Below the pieces are notes generated by a model, which made no database searches, had not been told where the DNA came from, and saw only the letters and a list, made by a program, of their open reading frames with translations. From assembly GCA_965205595.1 (NCBI GenBank), contig CBDBHI010000080.1:48074-112073 (forward strand): 64,000 nucleotides of DNA. Direction: 5' to 3'. This document shows positions 41,468 to 50,685 of this stretch, in pieces (within the stretch, counting starts at the first letter, position 1; each line of letters starts with the position of its first letter). The position numbers and the translations under genes are program-made. The DNA is from CATQHP01 sp965205595. Lineage in GTDB: Bacteria; Acidobacteriota; Terriglobia; Bryobacterales; UBA6623.

Positions 41468-42667
41468 ATGCAAATCTATCGTCGAATTCTCATGGTTCTT
41501 CTCCCGTTGGTCGTGCTGGGTGCCGGCGCCTTCGCAACCATGAAGATGATCGAGTCCCGTCAGGAGCCTGAAACGAAGACGCTCGATATTCCTCCGTTGC
41601 TTGTTCAGGTGATTGACGTTGAACCCGAATCGGTCGCACTAAAGGTGCGCGCGGAAGGGACCGTCGCTCCGCGCGTCGAATCACAGCTTGTCCCCGAGGT
41701 GGCAGGTCGAGTTGTCGAAGTTTCCCCATCGCTTGCGGTCGGGGGCTTCTTCGAGGAAGACGAAATTTTGCTAAAAATCGAGACCCGGCAGTACGACCTC
41801 GCGATCATCCGGGCAAGATCGGCAATCGCTCAGGCGAATCTGCGCCTGGCGACCGAGCGCCAGGAGGCTGCAGTCGCCCGCAAGGAATGGGATGCACTCG
41901 GTCAAGGCGAGCCTTCGTCGCTTGTCGTGCGTGAGCCCCAGATCGCGGAAGCTTTGGCGGCCCTGGCGTCAGCCGAAGCAGCGCTCGACCAGGCGAAGTT
42001 CGACCTCGAACGGACCGTCGTTCGCGCGCCGTACGCCGGCCGGATACGCTCAAAACAGGTCGACGTCGGCCAGTATGTGCAGCGCGGCGCCCCAGTTGCG
42101 ACGCTCTACTCCGTCGATGTGGCGGAGGTGAAACTGCCGATTCCAGACGCAGAGCTCGAATTCCTCAACCTGCCACTCGCGTACCGTGATGCGGCAGAAA
42201 GCGCAAATGGCCCCGGCGTCACACTCACGGCGGAGTTCGCTGGGCGCGAACACAAGTGGTACGGCAAAATCGTTCGAACGGAAGGCGAGATCGACCCCGC
42301 AACTCGGATGGTGAATGCCATCGCCCAGGTCGACGACCCCTACGCCAAAGGGCGCGACACCCGCCGGCCCCCTCTAGCGGTGGGGATGTTTGTGGAGGCT
42401 GAAATAAACGGCCGCCACGTCGGCAACATCGTTCGCCTACCGCGAACCGCCCTTCGTGGCGAGTCACAAGTACTCGTCGTCGACACGGCCGACCGGCTCT
42501 ATTACCGTGATGTCGACATTTTCCGACTTGATCGCGACGAGGTTTTGATTCGTGGCGGTCTCAAGCCCGGCGACCGGGTCTGCATTTCGAATGTCGAGAC
42601 TGCCGTTAGCGGAATGAAGGTTCGTGTCGGCGAGAGCGCGGGCGACGATGAGGACGGGCAATCATGA
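41468..42667 (+). CDS. RND efflux periplasmic adaptor (HlyD/AcrA-type)
   Basis: A 399-residue membrane-fusion protein. An N-terminal anchor (IYRRILMVLLPLVVLGAGAF) is followed by a lipoyl-like half (VAPRVESQLVPEVAGRVVEV), a helical hairpin with Ala/Glu-rich sequence, and the second half (VRAPYAGRIRSKQVDVGQYV), then beta-barrel and membrane-proximal domains. Such proteins link the inner-membrane pump to the outer-membrane channel. It overlaps the pump gene by 4 bp (ATGA). A GAGAA-like ribosome site is weak, which together with the preceding 9-bp gap suggests coupling to the outer-membrane gene. Confidence 0.92.
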   Translation: MQIYRRILMVLLPLVVLGAGAFATMKMIESRQEPETKTLDIPPLLVQVIDVEPESVALKVRAEGTVAPRVESQLVPEVAGRVVEVSPSLAVGGFFEEDEILLKIETRQYDLAIIRARSAIAQANLRLATERQEAAVARKEWDALGQGEPSSLVVREPQIAEALAALASAEAALDQAKFDLERTVVRAPYAGRIRSKQVDVGQYVQRGAPVATLYSVDVAEVKLPIPDAELEFLNLPLAYRDAAESANGPGVTLTAEFAGREHKWYGKIVRTEGEIDPATRMVNAIAQVDDPYAKGRDTRRPPLAVGMFVEAEINGRHVGNIVRLPRTALRGESQVLVVDTADRLYYRDVDIFRLDRDEVLIRGGLKPGDRVCISNVETAVSGMKVRVGESAGDDEDGQS

Positions 42668-45600
42668 AATCGATCATCGCGTGGTTCGCGAACAACACCG
42701 TCGTTGCGAACCTATTGATGTTCGTAATCGTCGCTGCCGGCCTGATCACGGTTGGTGACCTCAAGAAAGAAGTTTTTCCGGAAATATCGCTCGACATCGT
42801 TAGCATCCAAGTGACCTACCGCGGCGCAGCGCCCGAAGAAGTCGAAGAAGCCATATGTGTACGCATCGAAGAGGCGATCCAGGGAATCGACGGCATCAAG
42901 AAGATGACCGCGACCGCCAACGAGGGGATGGGCAGCGTCAGTATCGAGGTGTTGCCGGAATACGATGTTCGCGAGGTTCTCGACGACATCAAGGCCCGAG
43001 TTGACGCCATCGATACGTTCCCGGAAGAAGCCGAGCGACCAGTAACCCAAGAACTCACCTCGCGGTTCCAGGTCATCAACATTTCAATTTCGGGTGACGC
43101 CGACCAGCTCACCTTGAAGCGGCTTGGCGAGCGTGTGCGCGACGACCTGACGGCCATGCCCGCTATTTCTCAAGCTGAACTGCTGAACGCGCCACCGTAC
43201 GAAATCTCGATCGAGGTCGCCGAAGAAGCGCTGCGGCGATGGGGCCTGACATTTGATGCTGTTGCCAACGCCGTCCGACGCTCATCCGTCGACCTGCCGG
43301 GCGGTTCGGTTAAAACCGCGACCGGGGAGATCTTGCTGCGCACTAAGGGCCAAGCCTACACCGGGCTCGAATACGAAACGCTACCGCTAATTACGCGCGC
43401 GGACGGGACGAAGATCCTGCTGCGCGATGTCGCCAGGGTCGTTGATGGGTTTGAAGAAACCGATCAGTCGGCGAAGATGGACGGCGAGCCGACCGTGATG
43501 GTGCAGGTATTCCGAGTCGGTGATCAGAGCGCTATCGAAGTCGCCGACGCCGTGTACGAGTACGTCGACCAAGCTGAGGGATGGATGCCTAGCGGCATTT
43601 CGCTAACAACGTGGCAAGACAACGCCATCATGCTGCGCAGCCGCATGGATTTATTGATTCGGAACGCCGTCACCGGATTGCTGCTTGTCTTCGTCATGTT
43701 GGCGCTATTCCTGAGGCTTCGGTTGGCGCTGTGGGTGACGATTGGAATTCCGATTTCATTCCTCGGCGCGTTTGCGATGATGCCCGTACTCGACGTCTCG
43801 ATTAATATGATGTCGCTGTTCTCGTTCATCCTCGTGCTCGGCATTGTTGTCGACGACGCGATCGTTGTTGGCGAGAACATTTTTACAACTCAAGAGCGCG
43901 ACAAAGAGGGCCTCAACGCAGCCATCAAGGGCACACAAGAAGTCGCGGTTCCGGTCATTTTTGGCGTTCTCACCACGATGGCGGCTTTTTCACCAATGCT
44001 GTTCGTGACCGGAATGATGGGCAAGATCATGCGGGTGTTCCCGCTAATCATCATTCCGACCCTCTTGTTTTCGCTGATTGAATCGAAGTTAGTACTTCCC
44101 GCCCACCTTTCCCACTACAAAGAAAAGAAGCGGAAAGACAGGCCGAACATATTTAGCCGTTTGTGGAATGGATTTTTCGACTTCTTCTCTAACGGCCTCG
44201 GTTGGTTCATCCAGCGGATTTACCGTCCGACCCTTGAGTCCGCGCTGCAATGGCGCTATCTCACCGTATCGCTGGCGCTAGTTTCAGTGCTACTGACGGT
44301 CGGTTTAGTTGGCGGGGGCATCGTCAAGTTCGTACTATTCCCGGAAGTTGAGTCTGACAATACGGTCGCATTCTTGACCATGCCTCAGGAAGCACCGGCG
44401 GCGGTCACCGCTAAGGGAGTGGCGCAAATCGAGCGTGCCGCGATGGAACTTCGAGAAGAACTCGAGGCCGAACGTGGTAGAGACGAATTTACTCACATAT
44501 TGGCCTCGGTTGGCGAGCATCCCTTTCGGGTTGTACAGAGTGGACCCGGTCGGGGTGCCAATAGCTTCACAGGCTCGCACTTAGGCGAAGTCAATATCGC
44601 GCTAGCGCCGTCTGAGACCCGAACGATCACGGCCAACGAGATCGCCGAACGTTGGCGTGAAAAAGTTGATCAAATCCCCGGGGCGGTAGAGCTAAGTATT
44701 ACGTCCGACCTGATTAGCGGAGGCAAGGCAATCGACATTCAGTTGACCGGCCTCGACTTGGTCCGCGTTCAGGAGGCCGCCGTCGTCATCAAAGCGAAGC
44801 TCGCCGAATATCCCGGCGTCGTTGATATTACGGATTCATTCCGGGGCGGCAAGCCAGAGATCAAGCTGGCCATAACCTCGGAGGGTGAGGCTCTGGGATT
44901 AACGCTGCAGGATCTGGGGCGCCAAGTTCGCCAAGGGTTTTTCGGCGAGGAGGCGCAAAGGATTCAGCGAGGTCGCGATGATATTCGTGTGATGGTGCGC
45001 TATCCCGAAGACGCGCGGCGATCGATCGGCGATCTCGAAGACATGCGTATTAGAACCCCAGCGGGCGAGGAAGTGCCGTTCTCAACGGTTGCGGTCGCGA
45101 GCATGGGGCGGGGGTTTGCAACGATTGCTCGGGTCGACCGCAATCGCTCGATCAACGTGCAAGCCGAAGTCGATGAGTCTGTCACAACCGGCGGCGAAGT
45201 TCTCGATAGCCTGGACGCTGTATTCTTGCCAGAGTTGATGGGGCAATACCAGGGGATCAGCTACAGCTTCGAGGGCGCCGACGCCGATATGGCCGAATCG
45301 ATGTCCGGGCTTGTCGCGGGCTTCGTCGCGGCGATGTTTGTGATGTACGCGCTACTAGCAATTCCACTGAAAAGTTACATCCAACCGCTCATTGTGCTGG
45401 GGGCTGTGCCCTTCGGGATGGTCGGCGCAATTTGGGGTCACGTGTTTCTGGGTATGCCAGTAAGCTTTTTGTCGATGTGCGGCATGGTGGCCCTAGCCGG
45501 CGTCGTCGTCAACGACGGCTTGGTGCTGGTGAATTTCATCAATGCGTACTCCGCACGATTTGGCTCGTTGGACGAGGCTGTTCACGCTGCTGGTGTGGCG

Positions 45601-45882
45601 CGGTTTCGGCCAATATTGTTGACGTCTCTCACAACGGCGGCGGGTGTTACACCGCTGATCCTCGAGAAGAGCCTTCAAGCGCAGTTCATGATTCCGATGG
45701 CGGTGGCACTCGCGGCGGGCGTATTGTTCGCAACGGTAGTGACTCTGGTGTTCGTGCCCGCAAGCTACCTAATTTTGGCGGACATCAGAGGCTTCTTCGG
45801 CTGGCTCTATTGGGGAAAGCAGGCCGAGATTCATGCCATGCCGGACCCGATCGCCCGCGAGCAGCGATTGGCCGGCGACTAG
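42664..45882 (+). CDS. RND efflux pump, inner-membrane component (HAE/MexK-type)
   Basis: A 1072-residue proton-driven transporter with 12 expected membrane spans in the RND layout. First span IIAWFANNTVVANLLMFVIV, large periplasmic loops, then LFSFILVLGIVVDDAIVVGE with the relay Asp residues in span 4, and late VALAGVVVNDGLVLVNF and FRPILLTSLTTAAGVTPLIL. The hydrophobic type (no CzcA-type metal motifs) suggests export of organic compounds. It ends the operon repressor, outer-membrane factor, adaptor, pump. Its TAG stop coincides with the TA flanking the palindromic element that follows. A second, related pump is at 56268-59441. Confidence 0.95.
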   Translation: MKSIIAWFANNTVVANLLMFVIVAAGLITVGDLKKEVFPEISLDIVSIQVTYRGAAPEEVEEAICVRIEEAIQGIDGIKKMTATANEGMGSVSIEVLPEYDVREVLDDIKARVDAIDTFPEEAERPVTQELTSRFQVINISISGDADQLTLKRLGERVRDDLTAMPAISQAELLNAPPYEISIEVAEEALRRWGLTFDAVANAVRRSSVDLPGGSVKTATGEILLRTKGQAYTGLEYETLPLITRADGTKILLRDVARVVDGFEETDQSAKMDGEPTVMVQVFRVGDQSAIEVADAVYEYVDQAEGWMPSGISLTTWQDNAIMLRSRMDLLIRNAVTGLLLVFVMLALFLRLRLALWVTIGIPISFLGAFAMMPVLDVSINMMSLFSFILVLGIVVDDAIVVGENIFTTQERDKEGLNAAIKGTQEVAVPVIFGVLTTMAAFSPMLFVTGMMGKIMRVFPLIIIPTLLFSLIESKLVLPAHLSHYKEKKRKDRPNIFSRLWNGFFDFFSNGLGWFIQRIYRPTLESALQWRYLTVSLALVSVLLTVGLVGGGIVKFVLFPEVESDNTVAFLTMPQEAPAAVTAKGVAQIERAAMELREELEAERGRDEFTHILASVGEHPFRVVQSGPGRGANSFTGSHLGEVNIALAPSETRTITANEIAERWREKVDQIPGAVELSITSDLISGGKAIDIQLTGLDLVRVQEAAVVIKAKLAEYPGVVDITDSFRGGKPEIKLAITSEGEALGLTLQDLGRQVRQGFFGEEAQRIQRGRDDIRVMVRYPEDARRSIGDLEDMRIRTPAGEEVPFSTVAVASMGRGFATIARVDRNRSINVQAEVDESVTTGGEVLDSLDAVFLPELMGQYQGISYSFEGADADMAESMSGLVAGFVAAMFVMYALLAIPLKSYIQPLIVLGAVPFGMVGAIWGHVFLGMPVSFLSMCGMVALAGVVVNDGLVLVNFINAYSARFGSLDEAVHAAGVARFRPILLTSLTTAAGVTPLILEKSLQAQFMIPMAVALAAGVLFATVVTLVFVPASYLILADIRGFFGWLYWGKQAEIHAMPDPIAREQRLAGD

Positions 45883-46171
45883 AGCATTTTCAGGAATGGC
45901 ATAGACTGCTTGCCGCGGCACCAAGCCCGCGAAAATCGGAGGCGCGACTGTAAAGGAGTGCGGTGGCGAAGGGTTAACTGGGAAAGTTGAGTCGGGACCT
46001 GCTGAGGAATGATCAGCAGGTCCCGACTCAGCGTATTCCAGAAAGCTCCTTCGCCACCGCACTCTTTTACAGTCGCGCCTCCGATTTTGGACAGCGGAAT
46101 CTAGTCTCCAGAAATTGCCGGCTTCACCGCTTTTTATTCAAGAACGGTCTATGGCATCAGCGAAATTGCTC
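45882..46171. mobile_element. 290-bp palindromic MITE-like element
   Basis: A nearly complete inverted repeat. Outer ends GAGCATTTTC (45882-45891) and GAAATTGCTC (46162-46171) are mutually complementary with one mismatch and continue into ATGxCATAGAC. The 40-bp inner arms (45932-45971 and 46049-46088) differ by one G-T pair, and a third 18-bp stem (45988-46005 with 46013-46030) closes on a 7-base loop. TA dinucleotides flank both ends (45880-45881 and 46172-46173), as expected for Tc1/IS630-type MITEs. There is no ORF. Removing it with one TA leaves the pump gene's TAG stop intact. If transcribed, it would form a very long hairpin that may also end the operon transcript. Confidence 0.72.
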
Positions 46172-46375
46172 TAGCCCGCATTTATCACCCTTGGTGGATT
46201 TCAACCATTGGCTCAAATGCACACATCACAAACAAAGTCAAGGGTTATTTGTAAAATCTTGCAACCTTCTTTGAAAAGCCGCATCAAACCATATGTGAGC
46301 GACAAGTCAATGAAAAACGCACTTCGGCGCTCCATTACTACTCGAAATATTCAAAAGGAAGAAGGAGACACCACC

Positions 46376-46927
46376 ATGACTAATTTCACTCGCAATCTGG
46401 CAATAGCGGTGGTCTTGAGCTTGGCCGCCATTCCCGCGTCCGCGGCGACAACCGTGGACATCGATGCGGCGAAATCGCCCATGACCGCTTTGGAAAGGCA
46501 GGTCCGCAAAAAGCTCATCACACTTCCGTTCTATAGTCTGTTCGACCACATTCAGTTTCAGGTCGAAGGCAACACCGTGATGTTGAGCGGATCGGTCTAC
46601 AGGCCTTCACTCAAGAAGTCGGCCGAGACAGTGTTGGCGCGCGTAGAAGGGGTTGAGAATGTCAAGAACAACATCGAGATCCTACCTACATCGACATTCG
46701 ACGACAGCATTCGTCGAGCGATGTTGCCCACGATCTACGGCGATGCGGTGCTGAGCCGCTATTCGCTGGGTTCGCAGCCGGCGATTCGAATTATCGTCCG
46801 CAATGGTGACGTAACGCTCGAGGGCGCCGTGATCAACGAGGGCGACAAGAACCTGGCCGGAATCCGCGCCAACACCGTCAATAACGTGTTCAAGGTGACG
46901 AATAACCTGAAGGTTGCCCGAGGCTAA
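46376..46927 (+). CDS. Exported two-BON-domain protein
   Basis: A 183-residue protein from ATG 46376, which has a GAAGGAG ribosome site and a signal peptide (TNFTRNLAIAVVLSLAAIPASA); a longer in-frame start at 46208 lies partly in leader sequence and is rejected. Two BON-like modules follow: VRKKLITLPFYSLFDHIQF with GNTVMLSGSVYRPSLKKSAE and VEGVENVKNNIEILP, then a second one with IRIIVRNGDVTLEGAVINEG and a final VFKVTNNLKV. BON proteins are thought to bind phospholipid and stabilise the envelope. It follows the MITE-like element; a terminator-like hairpin is downstream. Confidence 0.88.
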   Translation: MTNFTRNLAIAVVLSLAAIPASAATTVDIDAAKSPMTALERQVRKKLITLPFYSLFDHIQFQVEGNTVMLSGSVYRPSLKKSAETVLARVEGVENVKNNIEILPTSTFDDSIRRAMLPTIYGDAVLSRYSLGSQPAIRIIVRNGDVTLEGAVINEGDKNLAGIRANTVNNVFKVTNNLKVARG

Positions 46928-46954
46928 CTCCCACTCGTACAACAACCCACAAGT

Positions 46955-46983
46955 GGCCCCGGCGGAACGCTTCCGCCGGGGCC
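46955..46983 (+). terminator. Strong GC hairpin downstream of the BON gene
   Basis: A perfect 13-bp stem (GGCCCCGGCGGAA 46955-46967 with TTCCGCCGGGGCC 46971-46983) and 3-base loop lies 28 bp after the BON-protein stop. No T-run follows, so it is either a weak intrinsic terminator or an mRNA-stabilising hairpin. Confidence 0.55.
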
Positions 46984-47019
46984 GTCGTGCATCTGAGTCG
47001 CGTTACGCTAACAAGCGGG

Positions 47020-48375
47020 ATGGCACGTACCAATCGAAGAGACTTCTTACGACACTCCGGAGCGGCTTTCGCAACGTTGGCGGCAGGCGCGTGTGGCCGC
47101 GGCGTTGATGCGCCGGAACAGGCGGCACGAAAGCCCAATATTATCCTCATCATGGCGGACGACTTGGGTTTCGAATGCCTGGGTTGCTATGGCGGAACTT
47201 CTTACAAAACCGCGCGACTCGATGAGCTTGCCCGCACCGGTATTCGATTCAACCACGCCTACGCTCAGCCGCTATGCACGCCCACCCGTATGCAGCTGAT
47301 GACGGGCCAATACAACTTTCGAAACTGGCAGGCGTTCGGCGTTTTGCCACCAAGCGAAGTCACTATTGGCCACATGATGAGTGACGCCGGCTACAAAACT
47401 TGCATCTCCGGCAAATGGCAGCTCTACAGCTACAACCCGCCCGACTTCGAACCAGAGTGGCGAGGCAAGGGAATGCTCGCCAAAGACGCCGGATTCGACG
47501 ATTATTTTGTTTGGCATGCCGAGCATACCGAGGACAAAGGCTCGCGTTACGCGGACCCGGTGATTCTCGACAACGGTACGTTTGTCGAAAACACCGACGG
47601 AAAGTACGGCCCTGACCTCTACACCGAGCGCATCAACGACTTCATAGGTCGCCACCGCGACGAGCCGTTTTTCGTTTACTATCCGATGGCTTTGACGCAC
47701 GGGCCGTTCAATCCGACACCCCAAAGCGATGAGTGGGTCGACGGCGACCGTTTCGAATCAAGCTCGCAAAAATACTTCGGCGACATGGTGGAGTACATGG
47801 ACGAAGTCGTCGGACGCATTGTCGACCGGCTCGACGAGCTTGGGATTCGCGAGAATACTTTCCTGCTCTTTTATGGCGACAATGGCACGCCTCGGGGCGT
47901 TCAATCGAAAATGGGCGACCGAGTTGTCGACGGCGGCAAGGGCATGCCCACTGACGCGGGGACCCGCGTGCCGCTGATCGCAAATCAGCCGGGTACCGTC
48001 CGGCCGGCGGTCAGCGATGATTTAGTCGATTCGACTGACTTTGTCCCAACGATCGCGGAAATCACGGGAATGATGCCGCCACAGGACCGAGTCACGGACG
48101 GCGTATCGTTCGCGCCCCAACTGCGCGGCGAACGCGGGCATCCGCGCGAGTGGGTTCTAGTCCACCACGACCCGCGACCCGGCTGGGGCAAGGAAGCATA
48201 CACCAAGCTCGACCGCTGGGCGCGTGATCAACGCTACAAGCTCTACCAAGAAAGCGAGCTGTACGATATCTCAGAGGATGTGTTGGAGCAGGATCCAATC
48301 GCCCCAGGTCAAGGCAGCGACGATGCCGAAGCTGCGCGTGGAAAACTGCGGCGAGTGTTGGACGAACTGGTCTGA
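47020..48375 (+). CDS. Tat-exported sulfatase lipoprotein (CTPTR type)
   Basis: A 451-residue sulfatase from ATG 47020; GTG 46987 would place extra polar residues before the Tat motif. The signal is ARTNRRDFLRHSGAAFATLA with a possible lipobox AGAC (Cys25). NIILIMADDLGFECLGCYGG has the metal Asp pair, PLCTPTRMQLMTGQ the formylglycine Cys86, CISGKWQLYSYNPPDF the Lys block, and LLFYGDNGTPRGVQSK the C-terminal metal site. Shorter than the other two sulfatases in the window. Substrate unknown. It lies 36 bp after the GC hairpin and is convergent with folK. Confidence 0.92.
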   Translation: MARTNRRDFLRHSGAAFATLAAGACGRGVDAPEQAARKPNIILIMADDLGFECLGCYGGTSYKTARLDELARTGIRFNHAYAQPLCTPTRMQLMTGQYNFRNWQAFGVLPPSEVTIGHMMSDAGYKTCISGKWQLYSYNPPDFEPEWRGKGMLAKDAGFDDYFVWHAEHTEDKGSRYADPVILDNGTFVENTDGKYGPDLYTERINDFIGRHRDEPFFVYYPMALTHGPFNPTPQSDEWVDGDRFESSSQKYFGDMVEYMDEVVGRIVDRLDELGIRENTFLLFYGDNGTPRGVQSKMGDRVVDGGKGMPTDAGTRVPLIANQPGTVRPAVSDDLVDSTDFVPTIAEITGMMPPQDRVTDGVSFAPQLRGERGHPREWVLVHHDPRPGWGKEAYTKLDRWARDQRYKLYQESELYDISEDVLEQDPIAPGQGSDDAEAARGKLRRVLDELV

Positions 48376-48385
48376 ATGATCTTGC

Positions 48386-48883
48386 TCAGCGCCACCAATC
48401 GGCATCTTGAGCTAGTTTCACTGTCGGCTCGGCCGGCAATTCGGCTAGGAGTGCCACGATAGTCTTCCCAAGTCCAGGGTGAAGAAATTCCGGGGCAATC
48501 GAGGCTAGCGGTTCGAGCACGAAACGACGCTCGTGCATGCGTGGATGTGGCACGGTGATCTCGGGGGTGTCGACGACAAGATCGTCGTAGAGCAGCAAGT
48601 CGATATCAATTTGACGAGGGCCGTTAGGAATCGTTCGCTTGCGCCCGAGATGGGCTTCGATGTCCGCGATGCAAGAGAGCAGTTGCTCGGGGCTGAGATC
48701 CGAATCGAGAGCGACACACGCGTTTAAGAACCAATCTTGATCGGCGTAGCCGACCGGCTCGGTCGAGTAGAGCGGTGAAACGGCCATGATGGCGCCACGG
48801 CCACTAAGAGCACTCAGAGCGAGTCGTAGATTGCTGGTCTTCGCCCCGAGGTTCGAGCCGAGACCGAGGTAGACACTAGCCAT
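48386..48883 (-). CDS. folK: 2-amino-4-hydroxy-6-hydroxymethyldihydropteridine pyrophosphokinase
   Basis: A 165-residue enzyme transferring pyrophosphate from ATP to the pterin in folate synthesis. ATG 48883 begins the canonical MASVYLGLGSNLGAK; an upstream in-frame start is rejected. Motifs: SPLYSTEPVGYADQDWFLN, LSCIADIEAHLGRKR, and PRQIDIDLLLYDDLVV with the metal Asp pair, then ITVPHPRMHERRFVLEPL. It overlaps folB by 8 bp and is the last gene of the minus-strand folP-folB-folK cluster. Confidence 0.95.
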   Translation of the reverse strand: MASVYLGLGSNLGAKTSNLRLALSALSGRGAIMAVSPLYSTEPVGYADQDWFLNACVALDSDLSPEQLLSCIADIEAHLGRKRTIPNGPRQIDIDLLLYDDLVVDTPEITVPHPRMHERRFVLEPLASIAPEFLHPGLGKTIVALLAELPAEPTVKLAQDADWWR

Positions 48884-49241
48884 CGTTGCTACGGCGGATC
48901 TCAACCGCCGCCCACGGCACCCCGAATCGAGCCAAGGCGGAGGGCTTCTTTACCCGCACGAGTACGCTATCGATCGGAAATCCAGCTAGCAACTTTGCGG
49001 CTATCTGCTCGGCAATGGTTTCGACCAGATGAAACGGCTTCGACTTCGCAAGGTCGCCCAACGTCTTCCTAACGGCGACATAGTCGACGGCTGCCTCGAT
49101 TGAATCCGCCGCCGCGGCCGGCTTGAGATCGAGGTTGAGCTCCAAATCGATGAAGATTTGTTGCGGGTCGCGGCGTTCTTCCTCAAAGCAGCCTACGCGG
49201 GTCCAAACCGGAATGTCAGGGATGAGGATTTTATCGGGCAT
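48876..49241 (-). CDS. folB: Dihydroneopterin aldolase
   Basis: A 121-residue enzyme that cleaves dihydroneopterin to 6-hydroxymethyl-dihydropterin. ATG 49241 is chosen because the N-terminus KILIPDIPVWTRVGCFEEER resembles the family; upstream residues overlap folP. Family features are the glutamate in VGCFEEERRDPQ, the IFIDLELNLDL strand, ADSIEAAVDYVAV, the FHLVETIAEQIA helix with the catalytic Glu, and VLVRVKKPSAL. The gene overlaps folP by 11 bp and folK by 8 bp, showing tight translational coupling. Confidence 0.92.
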   Translation of the reverse strand: MPDKILIPDIPVWTRVGCFEEERRDPQQIFIDLELNLDLKPAAAADSIEAAVDYVAVRKTLGDLAKSKPFHLVETIAEQIAAKLLAGFPIDSVLVRVKKPSALARFGVPWAAVEIRRSNDG

Positions 49242-50061
49242 CAGTTGCTCCCTGGATCGCATCGACCACATCGGTCACCCGACGGCAAGCTTTGACGTCA
49301 TGAGCGCGAACTATCTTCGCCCCATTCAAGACGGCGACCGCCACCGTGGCCAAAGTCCCTTCGAGCCGCTCATCTACAGGTAGCCGGCTCGGCAGGCTAC
49401 CCAAGAACGATTTCCTCGACGGGCCGACCAAGAGTGGGTAGTTGGCCGTTTTGAATTCGCGAAGGCGCGCCAAAATTTCGAAGTTTTGCCGCGCCGTTTT
49501 ACCAAAGCCAATTCCAGGGTCGATTGCGATCTCCACCACCCCCGATGCACGAGCAGCGGCGGCGTGCGTGATGAGAAACTCTCGAACTTCGGCGACAACG
49601 TCTGTATAGCCGGTGTCTTGCTGCATCGTCTTGGGCTTCCCGCGCATGTGCATCAGAACGGCTGAAGCTCCGGTCTCGACCAGAACCTCAACCATAGCCG
49701 GATCGGCTAGTCCGCTGATGTCGTTGACTATCGCGGCACCGGCTTGTAGGCAGCGACGGGCGACAGACGCCTTGTAGCTGTCGATCGAAAGAGGCACGTC
49801 GATACGCCCGGCGAGAGCCTCAATCACTGGCAGGACGCGAGCTAGCTCATCCGCGGCCGATGTTGCATCTGACCCAGGGCGTGAACTCTCGCCCCCGATA
49901 TCGATGATGTCAGCGCCGTCGTCGACCATCTTAAGGGCCTGGTCGACGGCGGCTGATTTGGACAAGAACAGCCCGCCATCAGAAAACGAATCGGGCGTCA
50001 CATTGATGATCCCCATCAGCAGCGTCCGCTCGGATTCGAAGTAGCCTGTCCGCAAAGTCAA
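49231..50061 (-). CDS. folP: Dihydropteroate synthase
   Basis: A 276-residue enzyme that joins p-aminobenzoate to the pterin pyrophosphate, the target of sulfonamides. TTG 50061 is the likely start, giving a 15-residue leader before MGIINVTPDSFSDGGLF as in other DHPS; an internal ATG at 50016 would remove it. Motifs: DIIDIGGESSRPGSDA, PLSIDSYKASVARRCLQAGA, AIVNDISGL, VLMHMRGKP and AIDPGIGFGKTARQNFEILA, and the phosphate-binding VGPSRKSFLG. First gene of the folP-folB-folK set. Confidence 0.95.
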   Translation of the reverse strand: MTLRTGYFESERTLLMGIINVTPDSFSDGGLFLSKSAAVDQALKMVDDGADIIDIGGESSRPGSDATSAADELARVLPVIEALAGRIDVPLSIDSYKASVARRCLQAGAAIVNDISGLADPAMVEVLVETGASAVLMHMRGKPKTMQQDTGYTDVVAEVREFLITHAAAARASGVVEIAIDPGIGFGKTARQNFEILARLREFKTANYPLLVGPSRKSFLGSLPSRLPVDERLEGTLATVAVAVLNGAKIVRAHDVKACRRVTDVVDAIQGATDAR

Positions 50062-50226
50062 CTAGCATTGTCGCCCGAACGAAAAATTCTTTAGTGGATC
50101 TTTCGTCATTTGGGCCCCCAGCCGTTCTTACCATGGAGCTTGCCGTGCCATTTCCGCCAGCTCGAAGCCGATGGTTTATCGGTCAGCCCGACCACGCAGC
50201 TCTGGGACGGGAGTTGTATCCATAGG

Positions 50227-50685
50227 ATGCGCTGCCTCGTTGCTAGTGTGATGCTTATCGCTGGCTCGGCGACGCAGATCGAAGCCGGTGTACCTGGAAA
50301 AGCGGCGCTATATCGGGGCGGCACCTTGCCGATCCCGGAGGCAACTCGCGGTAAGGTCTCGACTCTCGACCCAGTCCTGTTCTCGTTTCGGCACAAGTTC
50401 GGTGATCTCAAGATCCCCTACACGCAGGTCAATGCGCTCGAGTATGGCCAAAAGGCCAGCCGGCGCCTCGGCCTTGCCATCGTCGTATCGCCCGTATTTT
50501 TACTTTCGAAGAAGCGCAAGCACTACCTAACGATCAACTACGTCGACAACGACGGATTTCAACAGGCAGCCGTGTTTGAGATCGGGAAGAAAATTATTCG
50601 AACGACACTGGCCGGACTCGAGGCGCGGACCGGCCGCAAAGTCGAATATCAAGACGAAGAAGCTCGGAAGGCTAGCGAGCGATGA
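50227..50685 (+). CDS. Acidobacterial-type exported protein of unknown function
   Basis: A 152-residue protein from ATG 50227, which opens a signal peptide (MRCLVASVMLIAGSATQIEA). The mature part has GKAALYRGGTLPIPEATRG, KIPYTQVNALEYGQKASRR, LGLAIVVSPVFLLSKKRKH, NYVDNDGFQQAAVFEIGK and GLEARTGRKVEYQDEEARK. I recall similar proteins in Acidobacteria genomes but no known function. The internal hydrophobic stretch (IVVSPVFLL) may be membrane-associated. Its stop overlaps the start of the next gene by ATGA, so the two were one operon before the IS split the second gene. Confidence 0.7.
   Translation: MRCLVASVMLIAGSATQIEAGVPGKAALYRGGTLPIPEATRGKVSTLDPVLFSFRHKFGDLKIPYTQVNALEYGQKASRRLGLAIVVSPVFLLSKKRKHYLTINYVDNDGFQQAAVFEIGKKIIRTTLAGLEARTGRKVEYQDEEARKASER

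Noticed and set aside
46208..46375. N-terminal extension of the BON-domain protein from 46208
   Set aside because: The signal peptide and GAAGGAG lie at 46376; the extension is polar and partly overlaps repeat flanks.
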